Below, piece by piece: positions 56,654 through 64,000 of a DNA stretch of 64,000 nt. The notes below the pieces were generated by a model, which did no database searches, was not told where the DNA came from, and saw only the letters and a program-made list of their open reading frames with translations. A program made the position numbers and the translations under genes. The DNA lies in assembly GCF_000217935.1 (NCBI RefSeq), contig NZ_AFHI01000012.1, positions 1-64,000 of the forward strand, read 5' to 3'. Each line of letters starts with the position of its first letter. The first letter of the stretch is position 1. This DNA comes from Rheinheimera sp. A13L. Its GTDB lineage: Bacteria > Pseudomonadota > Gammaproteobacteria > Enterobacterales > Alteromonadaceae.

Positions 56654-58005
56654 AAAGCGGGTCTGCCAATGGAGTAGTACTTCACTCCCTGGTCGCGCAT
56701 TCTTGCAACGTCAAACAGGTTACGCCCATCAAACACCAGCATCTCTTTCATATTGCTGGCTAAGATGTCTGCATTCAGTGTTTTAAACGACTTCCATTCA
56801 GTGCAGATCACCAGCGCATCCGCACCTTTTAACGCAGACTCTTTGGTGCCGGTTAAAGCCAGTTTGTCGGTACTGCCGTAAATACGCTGAGTTTCTTCCA
56901 TAGCTTCAGGATCATAAGCCTGAACTGTGGCACCTGCTGCCCAAAGCTGTTCTATTAGCACCCGGCTTGGCGCTTCGCGCATGTCATCTGTATTGGGCTT
57001 AAAGGCCAGGCCCCATACAGCAAAAACTTTTCCTTTCAGACTGTCTTTTACCCCAGCTTTAGCTGTGTCCACGCCGTAGTGCGTGCAGATCAGTTCAAAC
57101 AGCTTTTGTTTTTGCCTGTCATTCACAGCTTCAACCGCATCCAGGATGCCAGGCTCGTAGCCATATTGTTTCGCGGTTTGCGCCAGCGCCTGCACGTCTT
57201 TTGGGAAACAACTGCCGCCGTAACCACAACCGGCGTAAATAAAGTGGTAACCAATGCGGGGGTCTGAGCCTATGCCCTTACGCACGTTTTCAATGTCCGC
57301 CCCTACCCGCTCTGCAATATTTGCCATCTCATTCATAAAACTGATTTTGGTGGCCAGCATACAGTTCGCTGCATATTTGCTTAATTCACTGCTGCGTACA
57401 TCCATCACTATTATTTTTTCGTGATTGCGGTTAAAAGGCGCATAAACCTCACGCATAATGCCTTCCGCAAAGTCGGAACTTGTGCCTATCACAATGCGGT
57501 CTGGCCGCATAAAGTCAGCCACAGCTGCACCTTCTTTTAAAAACTCGGGGTTGGATACAACATCAAACTCAGCGGCACAATCCCTCTCCAGCAGCGCCTG
57601 CTGGATCACAGCTGTTACTTTGTCCGCTGTTCCTACAGGCACAGTGCTTTTATTGACCACCACTTTATAGTTGGTCATCAACTGCCCTATGGTCTTGCCA
57701 ACGGCCATCACATACTGCAGATCAGCAGAGCCGTCTTCGTCTGGTGGTGTTCCTACAGCAATAAAAATAACTTCTGCGTGCTGCACCGCTTCTTCAGCGC
57801 TGGTGGTAAATCTTAAATTGCCTTGTGTGACATTCGTTTTTACGACGTTTTCCAGGCCTGGCTCATAAATAGGAATGCCACCCTGTTTCAGGCTGTCAAT
57901 TTTGCTCTGATTGATGTCGACACAAATCACATCGTGACCCACGTCAGCCAGGCAAGCGCCCGTCACTAACCCTACATAACCTGTACCAAAAATACTTAAC
58001 TTCAT
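56647..58005 (-). CDS. ugd: UDP-glucose 6-dehydrogenase
   Basis: Oxidises UDP-glucose to UDP-glucuronate. NAD-binding MKLSIFGTGYVGLVTGACLA at the start, STVPVGTADKV, NPEFLKEGAAVADFMRPDRI, catalytic Cys in GYGGSCFPKDVQALAQTA (about residue 262), and GLAFKPNTDDMREAPSRVLI. 452 residues, the long bacterial form. Follows galU and supplies GlcA for the EPS. Confidence 0.96.
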   Translation of the reverse strand: MKLSIFGTGYVGLVTGACLADVGHDVICVDINQSKIDSLKQGGIPIYEPGLENVVKTNVTQGNLRFTTSAEEAVQHAEVIFIAVGTPPDEDGSADLQYVMAVGKTIGQLMTNYKVVVNKSTVPVGTADKVTAVIQQALLERDCAAEFDVVSNPEFLKEGAAVADFMRPDRIVIGTSSDFAEGIMREVYAPFNRNHEKIIVMDVRSSELSKYAANCMLATKISFMNEMANIAERVGADIENVRKGIGSDPRIGYHFIYAGCGYGGSCFPKDVQALAQTAKQYGYEPGILDAVEAVNDRQKQKLFELICTHYGVDTAKAGVKDSLKGKVFAVWGLAFKPNTDDMREAPSRVLIEQLWAAGATVQAYDPEAMEETQRIYGSTDKLALTGTKESALKGADALVICTEWKSFKTLNADILASNMKEMLVFDGRNLFDVARMRDQGVKYYSIGRPALC

Positions 58006-58103
58006 TTGTGGATCCTTTGACTTTGACGTAATGCAAAAAGCTGGTCGTTAAACACAATGAAGCACAGTGTCCGCCCCACTACATGACAGACAACACAGCC
58101 TTT

Positions 58104-59036
58104 TCAGGCAATCAGACTTAATTTATTTGTGCTTAATAATCGTTGCAGGTAGGCACCAAAGTCTGCTCCTAAAGCAGGATCTTTCAGTGCGTAAGTGATG
58201 ATGGCTTCCAGATAACCCAATTTGCTGCCGCAGTCATGACTGCGGCCAACAATACGATAAGCTTCCATGCTTTGATCTTTCAGCAACAAAGCCAGAGCAT
58301 CCGTCAGCTGAATTTCACCACCAGCGCCTGGCTGGGTAAACCTCAGAATATCCATAACCGCAGGAGACAACACATAACGTCCGGTGATCGCCATAGTAGA
58401 TGGCGCTTCATCTACAGCCGGCTTTTCTACCATGGCGTGCAGCCGCACAGACTGCCCTGCCGCTATAGGTTCACCATTTAAGTCAACCACTCCGTAGGAG
58501 CTGACCGCTAAGGCCGGAACTTCTTCGACCATCACCTGGCTGGTGCCGGTCAGCTGATAACGGTCAAGCATGGTTTTGAGATTTTCTTGTTTTAAATTAC
58601 TTTCATACTTGCTGATCAGCACATCAGGCAGCAATACCGCAAAAGGTTCGTTTCCAATCACAGGGGCAGCACACAAAATGGCATGGCCAAGACCCAAAGC
58701 CATAGGCTGACGCACGGAAATCACTGTGACATGTTTGGGATTAATAGAACGCACTTCGTCCAGCAAGGAGCGTTTTACTCTTTTCTCTAACTGGGTTTCT
58801 AATTCAAAGCTGGTATCAAAATGGTTTTCGATCGAGTTCTTACTGCTATGAGTCACCAGTATTATTTCAGTAATACCTGCAGCAGCAGCTTCTTCAATCA
58901 CATGCTGGATCAGTGGCTTATCAACAACGGGCAGCATTTCTTTCGGAATGGCTTTGGTGGCTGGCAACATACGGGTGCCTAAGCCTGCAACAGGGATCAC
59001 AGCTCTGGTTACTTTACGAAATTCAGGTGATTGCAT
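58104..59036 (-). CDS. galU: UTP-glucose-1-phosphate uridylyltransferase (copy 2, EPS unit)
   Basis: 310 residues. Signature [35 protein letters not shown] and [13 protein letters not shown]. Very similar to the protein encoded at 770-1672, especially over the first 130 residues. AGGGAAC lies 6-7 nt before the ATG. First gene of the minus-strand EPS unit (galU-ugd-GT2-wzy...), so it likely makes UDP-glucose dedicated to the polymer. Confidence 0.95.
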   Translation of the reverse strand: MQSPEFRKVTRAVIPVAGLGTRMLPATKAIPKEMLPVVDKPLIQHVIEEAAAAGITEIILVTHSSKNSIENHFDTSFELETQLEKRVKRSLLDEVRSINPKHVTVISVRQPMALGLGHAILCAAPVIGNEPFAVLLPDVLISKYESNLKQENLKTMLDRYQLTGTSQVMVEEVPALAVSSYGVVDLNGEPIAAGQSVRLHAMVEKPAVDEAPSTMAITGRYVLSPAVMDILRFTQPGAGGEIQLTDALALLLKDQSMEAYRIVGRSHDCGSKLGYLEAIITYALKDPALGADFGAYLQRLLSTNKLSLIA

Positions 59037-59351
59037 AACAAGTTCCCTCTCTGGTGTGCTGATTAATGTTGGAATAAAAGGCCTGGCGTTCGCTCAACCG
59101 ATCAGCAGAGACACAAGCTGTTCTGAATAAACAACAGCACGCAGCGGCTTATACTCCCTGTTCGATCAGAGAAAATAAGACACCCCATAAGCTTTATTTG
59201 ATAAAAATGATAAAAAACTTTGGCTTGCCTTTAGCTTAACTCAGATCAACCAGCTCCTTTGGTGCGGTAGCGCTCTAAACTATTGCAACAGATCCTGTAC
59301 CTTACCCATCATCAGTCAGCCCCCGGCTTATCCGCGCAGAAGAGGAGCTTT
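59037..59351. promoter_or_regulatory. divergent intergenic region between galU and lapG
   Basis: 315 bp with no coding frame. It must hold the promoters for the leftward EPS unit and the rightward lapG unit, but I cannot place clear -35/-10 pairs. A TGCGGTAGCGC stretch near 59264 resembles the ops element but differs at both ends. AT-rich between about 59170 and 59230. Confidence 0.4.
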
Positions 59352-60005
59352 ATGCTACTGAAGTATGTTGTGGTAGCACTGCTGTCTTTTTCCGTCTCTT
59401 TATCCGGCCAAACCAGTTATGCGCTGCAGCTGTTTGAGCCACAGATACTGGACACTATTCGCAGCACCTATGGTGAGGCGGCGCTGGCCAGAGTAGAAAG
59501 ATGGCGTGATTTGCTTGAGAAGGGTCAGTCAGAATCTGACCTGGTCCGGCTTAATAAGGTCAACAGCTTTTTTAATAACCAGATCCGTTTTAAATCCGAT
59601 CCGGAGCATTGGGGTCAGGCCGATTATTGGGCAACACCACTGGAAACTTTGGCTACTGCAGCCGGAGATTGTGAAGATTTTGCCATAGCTAAATATGTAT
59701 CCCTGCGGGCCATGGGCGTACCTGATGCAAAACTGCGGATCATGTATGTCAGGGCTTTGTCAGTGAATGAGCCTCATATGGTGCTGATTTACATGGAGAC
59801 TGACCAGTCCGTGCCACTGGTTCTGGACAATATTGTGAAAAAAGTCCTGCCGGCCACCCGAAGACCCGATCTCAAACCTGTTTACGGTTTTAACGCCGAA
59901 GGCTTATGGCTGGCAAAAGCGCATGGATTGGGGCGTAAGATTGAAGGCAAAACAGGTGGCTCAAACTGGCAGGAATTGCTGAACCGGATAGAAAAGGGAA
60001 TGTAA
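59352..60005 (+). CDS. lapG: periplasmic cysteine protease LapG
   Basis: Transglutaminase-like protease that clips the N-terminus of a LapA-type adhesin when c-di-GMP is low. 217 residues from the ATG at 59352 (GAGGAG 4 nt upstream); signal peptide MLLKYVVVALLSFSVSLSGQ. The catalytic triad is visible as Cys107 (GDCEDFAIAKY), His142 (EPHMVLIY) and Asp159 (VLDN), the same order and similar spacing as in Pseudomonas LapG. Followed by lapD after 5 nt. No LapA-like adhesin gene is in the window. Confidence 0.92.
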   Translation: MLLKYVVVALLSFSVSLSGQTSYALQLFEPQILDTIRSTYGEAALARVERWRDLLEKGQSESDLVRLNKVNSFFNNQIRFKSDPEHWGQADYWATPLETLATAAGDCEDFAIAKYVSLRAMGVPDAKLRIMYVRALSVNEPHMVLIYMETDQSVPLVLDNIVKKVLPATRRPDLKPVYGFNAEGLWLAKAHGLGRKIEGKTGGSNWQELLNRIEKGM

Positions 60006-60010
60006 CTGTA

Positions 60011-62035
60011 ATGGCTCATAAGTTGAGGGGGAAGCTCCCCGGTATCTCGCTAAAAGCGCAACTGCACTTGTTGATTGTGTTGGTGGCGGTATTTACCTTT
60101 TTAGTCAGTTTATATATTTCGGTACAAAGTACTCAACAGTACCTGAATACCCAGATGAAATCTCATGCCCAGGATGCGGCGACCAGTCTGGGTTTGTCGA
60201 TGTCGGCTTATATGGACGACCCGGATTTAGTGATAGCCCAAACCATGGTGAATGCTATTTTTGATTCAGGTTATTATGCAGATATCGAGTTTAGAACCAG
60301 CCAGAACCAGGTCAAAATTAAACGACAGACTGCCATTGAGTATGACGAAGTCCCTCAATGGTTTGTTGCGTTATTTCCACTGAAGCCACCACTGCAAAGC
60401 TCTGAAGTGAATAATGGCTGGCTGCCCGCTGGCGTCTTGTCGATACAATCCAACCCTGGTATTGCCTACAAAACCTTGTGGCATCAAGCCAGGCAAAGTT
60501 TTTACAGTATCGCCCTGATTGCTTTTTTCAGTGTGCTGGTGATCCAGTGGATCGTTTTTCTGGTGCTCGCCCCTTTACGGCTCATAGAACGCCAGGCTCG
60601 CGAAGTCAGTAAAAAGAACTTTTTACAACAGGATAAGCTGCCTTTTACCACTGATCTGCGCTCTGTGGTTTTGGCCATGAACGCCATGGTGGCTAATATT
60701 CAGCGGGTTTTTCTGTCTCTTAGCCAGCAGGCAGACGATCTGAAAGTAAAAGTATTTACCGATCTGCTGACAGGCCTTGGCAACAGAAGACTGCTGGAGC
60801 AACGTTTTGCAGCAGAGCAAAACGAGCAAAAAACCCATGATCTGCATCTGCATATGGCCATGATGAGCCTGCATTCGCTAACAGAGGTGCATCAGAGTCA
60901 GGGTTTTCAAGCTGCAGATCAGTATATTTTATTGGCCGTCAAAGAGTTAAAACAAGCACTGGAGCATTCGGCCAACAGCCAATTGTTCCGGCTGGGGGGC
61001 AGTGATTTTATTCTGTTAAGTCAAAGCAGCGCTGGTTCTCTGGAAATACAACTGCAGCAGCTCAGTTCTAAACTCAAATCTATGGATAGCCTATTTTTTC
61101 CACAAGGCTTTGCCTCAGTCGCTCTGATGACAGTTGAACCAGAAAATACACTGCATCATTGCCTGTCGACGCTGGACAGCGCCATTATTCAACGTATTCA
61201 ACAACCCGATCTGCCTTTATGGGTGACAGACCACAAGATGCAACTGAAACCTGAAGGCCGAATGGCCTGGCATTCAGTAATCACCGCTCTGATCCAAAAC
61301 CAGAATTTTGAGTTATGGGCACAACCTGTGGTGAAGGCCGATCAATCGGTTGAATATATTGAAACCTTTGTCCGGTTTTATTTTCAGCATTCGCAGCTGT
61401 CGACCACAGAAACCTACGCCATGGCTGAACAACAGGGATTGTCAGTACAACTGGATCAGCAGGTGATCAGCTATATCCTGAACCAAATACAGGACAAACC
61501 CGGCAGAACCTATGCCATCAACCTGTCACAGGGTGCCGTAGCCTCAGCATTATTTTCACTCTGGCTGGAAAAACAGCTGAAACAACTCAATGGAAAAGTC
61601 AGCCTGGTATTCGAAGTATCTGAGTACTCGGTTTTAAAAGCACCTGACGAAACTAAAGCCTTGATGAACATCATTAAAAGTAACCAGTGCAAAGTGTGTA
61701 TAGAAGGTTTTGGCGCCTGCATGACCAGCTTCAAATACCTGCAGGGCCTGGATCTGGACTATGTAAAGATTGACGCAGCGTATGCCAGCGCACTGAACGA
61801 TCCGGAAAATAAGTTCTTTATACAGACCTTGTGCCAGATCTGTCACGGCATAGGCATTCAGGTGCTGGCTCCGCATATTGAATCTGAGCAAATGATGGAT
61901 AGTTGTTTTACTTCGGGAGTCAACGCGGTTCAGGGCAGTTGGGTGCTTGCACCACAGAAGGTCAACATACAGCTGGAAAAATCCGGACTGGCAACAGAAC
62001 TCATTAACCTGAGTTCGCTGCGCTTGTCTGAATAG
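60011..62035 (+). CDS. lapD: c-di-GMP receptor LapD with degenerate GGDEF and EAL domains
   Basis: 674 residues: membrane helix (about 18-40), a periplasmic output domain (about 41-165) with LapD-type GWLPAGVLSIQSNPG (Trp137), a second helix (about 170-192, SIALIAFFSVLVIQWIVFLV), HAMP, GGDEF (about 245-400) and EAL (about 415-665). GGDEF is degenerate (LGGSDF at about 329-333) and EAL is degenerate (ETF in YIETFVRF), so it should bind but not make or cut c-di-GMP. When bound, it would hold LapG away from the adhesin. Confidence 0.92.
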   Translation: MAHKLRGKLPGISLKAQLHLLIVLVAVFTFLVSLYISVQSTQQYLNTQMKSHAQDAATSLGLSMSAYMDDPDLVIAQTMVNAIFDSGYYADIEFRTSQNQVKIKRQTAIEYDEVPQWFVALFPLKPPLQSSEVNNGWLPAGVLSIQSNPGIAYKTLWHQARQSFYSIALIAFFSVLVIQWIVFLVLAPLRLIERQAREVSKKNFLQQDKLPFTTDLRSVVLAMNAMVANIQRVFLSLSQQADDLKVKVFTDLLTGLGNRRLLEQRFAAEQNEQKTHDLHLHMAMMSLHSLTEVHQSQGFQAADQYILLAVKELKQALEHSANSQLFRLGGSDFILLSQSSAGSLEIQLQQLSSKLKSMDSLFFPQGFASVALMTVEPENTLHHCLSTLDSAIIQRIQQPDLPLWVTDHKMQLKPEGRMAWHSVITALIQNQNFELWAQPVVKADQSVEYIETFVRFYFQHSQLSTTETYAMAEQQGLSVQLDQQVISYILNQIQDKPGRTYAINLSQGAVASALFSLWLEKQLKQLNGKVSLVFEVSEYSVLKAPDETKALMNIIKSNQCKVCIEGFGACMTSFKYLQGLDLDYVKIDAAYASALNDPENKFFIQTLCQICHGIGIQVLAPHIESEQMMDSCFTSGVNAVQGSWVLAPQKVNIQLEKSGLATELINLSSLRLSE

Positions 62036-62056
62036 CCATTAACAAGGATACAAAAA

Positions 62057-62617
62057 ATGAAAAAAGTCATAACTTTCGCTGCAATTTGGTTTGCAGCCGC
62101 AGTGTTTAGTTCAGTTCCGGCCATGGCACAGGATGCTGCCGCTGTTGAAGCCCTTGTTACTCTGAATCAGGCAAAGATTGCTCAGTATCAAAGCCAAAAT
62201 ATGACCTCTGTGCAAGCAGAAAGCCGTACTTTAGCTGATATCAAAGCTGAAACTCAGGCCTTGATTGAAGCTGCTCCGGATCAGGCAAGTAAAGAAGCTA
62301 TTTTGCAAACAGCGCTGGAAGCAGCGGCAATATTGTGTGTGGTGCGGCCTGGCGATCCGGATCTGAATCTAAGCCTGAGTTTGTGTAACGACGCAGTCAG
62401 TGCTGTGCTGGCTGCAGCAACGGCCGCTGGTATGTCTGCTGATAGCATCACCGCAGTTGCGGCAGCATCAGCAGGTGTGGATCAGAGTCTGATAGCGCAA
62501 GCTACAGCTTCGGGTGGCGGCACTGGCACTGTTGCAGGTCCGGGAGCACCAGCACCTGGTGGCACTGGCTTTGGTGGTGGTTCCGGCGGTGGTGGAGGTA
62601 CTGTGTCCATAAACTGA
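62057..62617 (+). CDS. secreted Ala-rich protein with Gly-rich tail, unknown function
   Basis: 186 residues: signal peptide (KVITFAAIWFAAAVFSSVPA, ending AMA-QD), an Ala/Gln-rich helical middle (VEALVTLNQAKIAQYQSQNM, DIKAETQALIEAAPDQASKE, two Cys about residues 96 and 112), and a tail from about residue 152 of Gly/Ala/Pro (GGGTGTVAGPGAPAPGGTGF then poly-Gly). AAGGATA lies before the ATG. It follows lapD by 21 nt and has its own terminator, so it is probably the third gene of the lap unit. Role unknown, perhaps surface or matrix. Confidence 0.7.
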   Translation: MKKVITFAAIWFAAAVFSSVPAMAQDAAAVEALVTLNQAKIAQYQSQNMTSVQAESRTLADIKAETQALIEAAPDQASKEAILQTALEAAAILCVVRPGDPDLNLSLSLCNDAVSAVLAAATAAGMSADSITAVAAASAGVDQSLIAQATASGGGTGTVAGPGAPAPGGTGFGGGSGGGGGTVSIN

Positions 62618-62649
62618 TCTGAGCTTCTGAACTCACCCGCTCTGTTGAT

Positions 62650-62667
62650 AAGGGCCTTTGGGCCCTT
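62650..62667 (+). terminator. intrinsic terminator
   Basis: AAGGGCC (62650-62656), loop TTTG, GGCCCTT (62661-62667), then TGTATTTTT. Ends the lapG-lapD-secreted protein unit. Confidence 0.8.
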
Positions 62668-62747
62668 TGTATTTTTGGCGTTGCGTCAGGCTATTTCGGA
62701 TCCTTCCGGGCAGGCAAGGCCACTTTGCAAAGGGAAAACGATCTCTG

Positions 62748-64000
62748 ATGACGACCACTGTATTACATGAAACTACAGCTTTGCTCACTGAGCGTTATTT
62801 ACAGAGAGCGCATCAACCCACTCACTCCAGACTAACACCAGAGCGAGTGGCCACTAGCATCCGCTTATTGTGTTGCTTTACCTTAGTCTGGTCGCCTATC
62901 CCCTTAGCCAGCAACAGGCCATGGGCCTGGACACTGCTTGAACTTTTAATCGCACTGATTTTCAGCCTGCACCTGGTTTCAGTCTGCACAGGCCGCAGCC
63001 CCTGGTTTACCGGGCGCTGGCAACAGCTGAGCCTGCTGCCTTTTGTGCTTGTATTAGGGGTCTTAACGGCACAACTTTGGTCTCCATCTGCATGGCTAAC
63101 TACTGTGGATCCCAATCAAACTGAAATACTCTGGTTTAAAACCTTGTTTTATGGGCTCTTTGCCTGGCTTATCACCAGTTATTTTCGTAGCGACAGCGCA
63201 CTCAAACTGCTGTGTTATACCGTCATTGCCAGCGGTGTATTTCAGGCCTCTTATGGTGCCATGCTGAATTTACAGGGGGTTGAACTCTCGCCCATTTTTG
63301 CAGTGGCAGAGGGCAACAGAGCCAGAGGCTCTTTTGTGTACCAGAATCATTTTGCTAACTATATGGCCATGACACTGGCATTGGGTGTTGGGTTGCTGAT
63401 GGCCGAGTTATCCAGTCGAGCTATGAAGTGGAACTGGCGAAAAGTAAGCCGTACTGTGCTGGGGTCTTTACTCAGCAGCAAAATTTTACTGCGTCTGGCA
63501 CTGATCATTATGATGATTGGGCTGGTGCTAAGCCGCTCCCGTATGGGAAATGCGGCTTTTTTCACCGCATTAGTGCTGGTCTCTTTTTACGCCATTTGGT
63601 TTTACAAACATAAACCTGTACTGCTCAAGCCACTGCTGATCAGTCTTTTTGTAGTTGACTTGATTGCCATAGGTTCTTTATTTGGCCTTGAGAAGCTGCA
63701 GCAGCGTTACGAAGAAACCTCCTTTGCTTCAGAAACCCGTGATGACGTGGTGAAGGATAGTCTGCCTATCATTGCAGACGCGCCCTGGTTTGGGCATGGC
63801 GGCGGCAGCTTTTACACTGTATTTCCGGCTTATCAGCCGAACCACTACCATTGGTTTTATGACCATGCTCATAATGAATACCTGCAGTTTGCCATTGAAT
63901 TAGGTGTGCCTGTCACCCTGTTACTTGGGGTATGGCTGTTTTGGCTGCTCTGGCTGAACCTTCAAACCATGAGAATCAAACACAACAAACTCAGCAGAGG
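62748..64000 (+). CDS. O-antigen ligase/polymerase family membrane protein (partial)
   Basis: Open to the right edge, at least 417 codons, no stop in view. Starts with a polar ~35-residue segment, then repeated hydrophobic helices (LSLLPFVLVLGVLTAQL, LGSLLSSKILLRLALIIMMI). The Wzy_C/O-antigen-ligase hallmark is clear: RGSFVYQNHFANYMAMTLAL, SRSRMGNAAF, and the periplasmic loop with ADAPWFGHGGGSFYTVFPAY and YDHAHNEYLQFAIELGVPVT. It could polymerise or ligate a polysaccharide, or be a PglL-type O-oligosaccharyltransferase. A weak AGGG site lies about 13 nt before the ATG, so the start is less sure. Confidence 0.85.
   Translation, partial: MTTTVLHETTALLTERYLQRAHQPTHSRLTPERVATSIRLLCCFTLVWSPIPLASNRPWAWTLLELLIALIFSLHLVSVCTGRSPWFTGRWQQLSLLPFVLVLGVLTAQLWSPSAWLTTVDPNQTEILWFKTLFYGLFAWLITSYFRSDSALKLLCYTVIASGVFQASYGAMLNLQGVELSPIFAVAEGNRARGSFVYQNHFANYMAMTLALGVGLLMAELSSRAMKWNWRKVSRTVLGSLLSSKILLRLALIIMMIGLVLSRSRMGNAAFFTALVLVSFYAIWFYKHKPVLLKPLLISLFVVDLIAIGSLFGLEKLQQRYEETSFASETRDDVVKDSLPIIADAPWFGHGGGSFYTVFPAYQPNHYHWFYDHAHNEYLQFAIELGVPVTLLLGVWLFWLLWLNLQTMRIKHNKLSR

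Noticed and set aside
59261-59276. ops-like element (TGCGGTAGCGC) before lapG
   Set aside because: It differs from the RfaH ops consensus at its first and last bases and is not before the EPS genes on the expected strand.
62680-62747. Possible c-di-GMP (GEMM) riboswitch before the O-antigen-ligase-like gene
   Set aside because: A GC-rich, A-rich stretch is present but the conserved GEMM blocks (such as GGTAGCGGGGTTACC) are missing.
1-64000. tRNA, rRNA, CRISPR arrays, complete insertion sequences, prophage
   Set aside because: None were recognised while reading both strands; only the transposase-less element at 11551-11860 qualifies as mobile.

Overview
The window looks like chromosomal DNA of a free-living gammaproteobacterium of the Alteromonadales/Chromatiales type; Rheinheimera or a close relative is my best inference. 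Reasons: mid-40s GC by eye, a trpE-G-D-CF-B-A operon behind yciO-rnm, a ccmABCDEFGHI operon flanked by a FliK-like/FhlB-like pair, MlaA, a VpsP-like gene in the polysaccharide cluster and a LapG/LapD pair. I saw no rRNA, tRNA, CRISPR array, phage or plasmid genes. Nearly all of the window is single-copy core or cell-surface genes.

Layout. 1-8.4 kb: housekeeping genes (H-NS-like protein, galU, beta-carbonic anhydrase, acyl-CoA thioesterase, purU, trmO, a Kelch protein, proS). 8.4-13.4 kb: a small membrane protein, a TetR regulator, mlaA, a second Kelch gene split by a 310-bp MITE-like element, and a POT peptide transporter. 13.7-20.7 kb: the complete cytochrome c maturation operon on the minus strand. 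20.8-28.7 kb: the orphan FliK-like/FhlB-like pair, an Asp/Glu racemase, rluB-scpB-scpA, a YciO-type protein and rnm. 28.9-35.9 kb: the tryptophan operon with an unusual leader. 36.0-38.0 kb: three genes of unknown function, two of them a tandem duplicate. 38.6-59.0 kb: an exopolysaccharide (EPS) locus made of two converging transcription units. 59.35-62.6 kb: lapG-lapD plus a secreted Gly-rich protein. 62.7 kb to the right edge: an incomplete O-antigen-ligase/polymerase-like membrane protein.

How the parts work together. In the EPS locus GalU, Ugd and ManB/ManC would supply UDP-glucose, UDP-glucuronate and GDP-mannose. A WcaJ-type transferase loads the first sugar on undecaprenyl phosphate, and glycosyltransferases and acyltransferases build the unit. 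A Wzx-type flippase and a Wzy-type polymerase export and polymerise it. A BY-kinase/PHP-phosphatase pair, a short OPX protein and an outer-membrane beta-barrel control chain length and export. LapD (degenerate GGDEF and EAL domains) and LapG form the c-di-GMP-controlled switch for proteolytic release of a large adhesin, so the right third of the window is a biofilm region.

The most notable observations are: (1) two complete Trp-rich leader peptides, each with its own terminator/antiterminator, in tandem in front of trpE; (2) a 74-nt tandem duplication at the trpE-trpG junction that makes a 25-codon mini-ORF copying the TrpG N-terminus, differing from trpG only at synonymous positions; (3) a MITE whose removal with one copy of its TA target restores the Kelch reading frame exactly; (4) a strong intrinsic terminator inside the 5' leader of the EPS operon.
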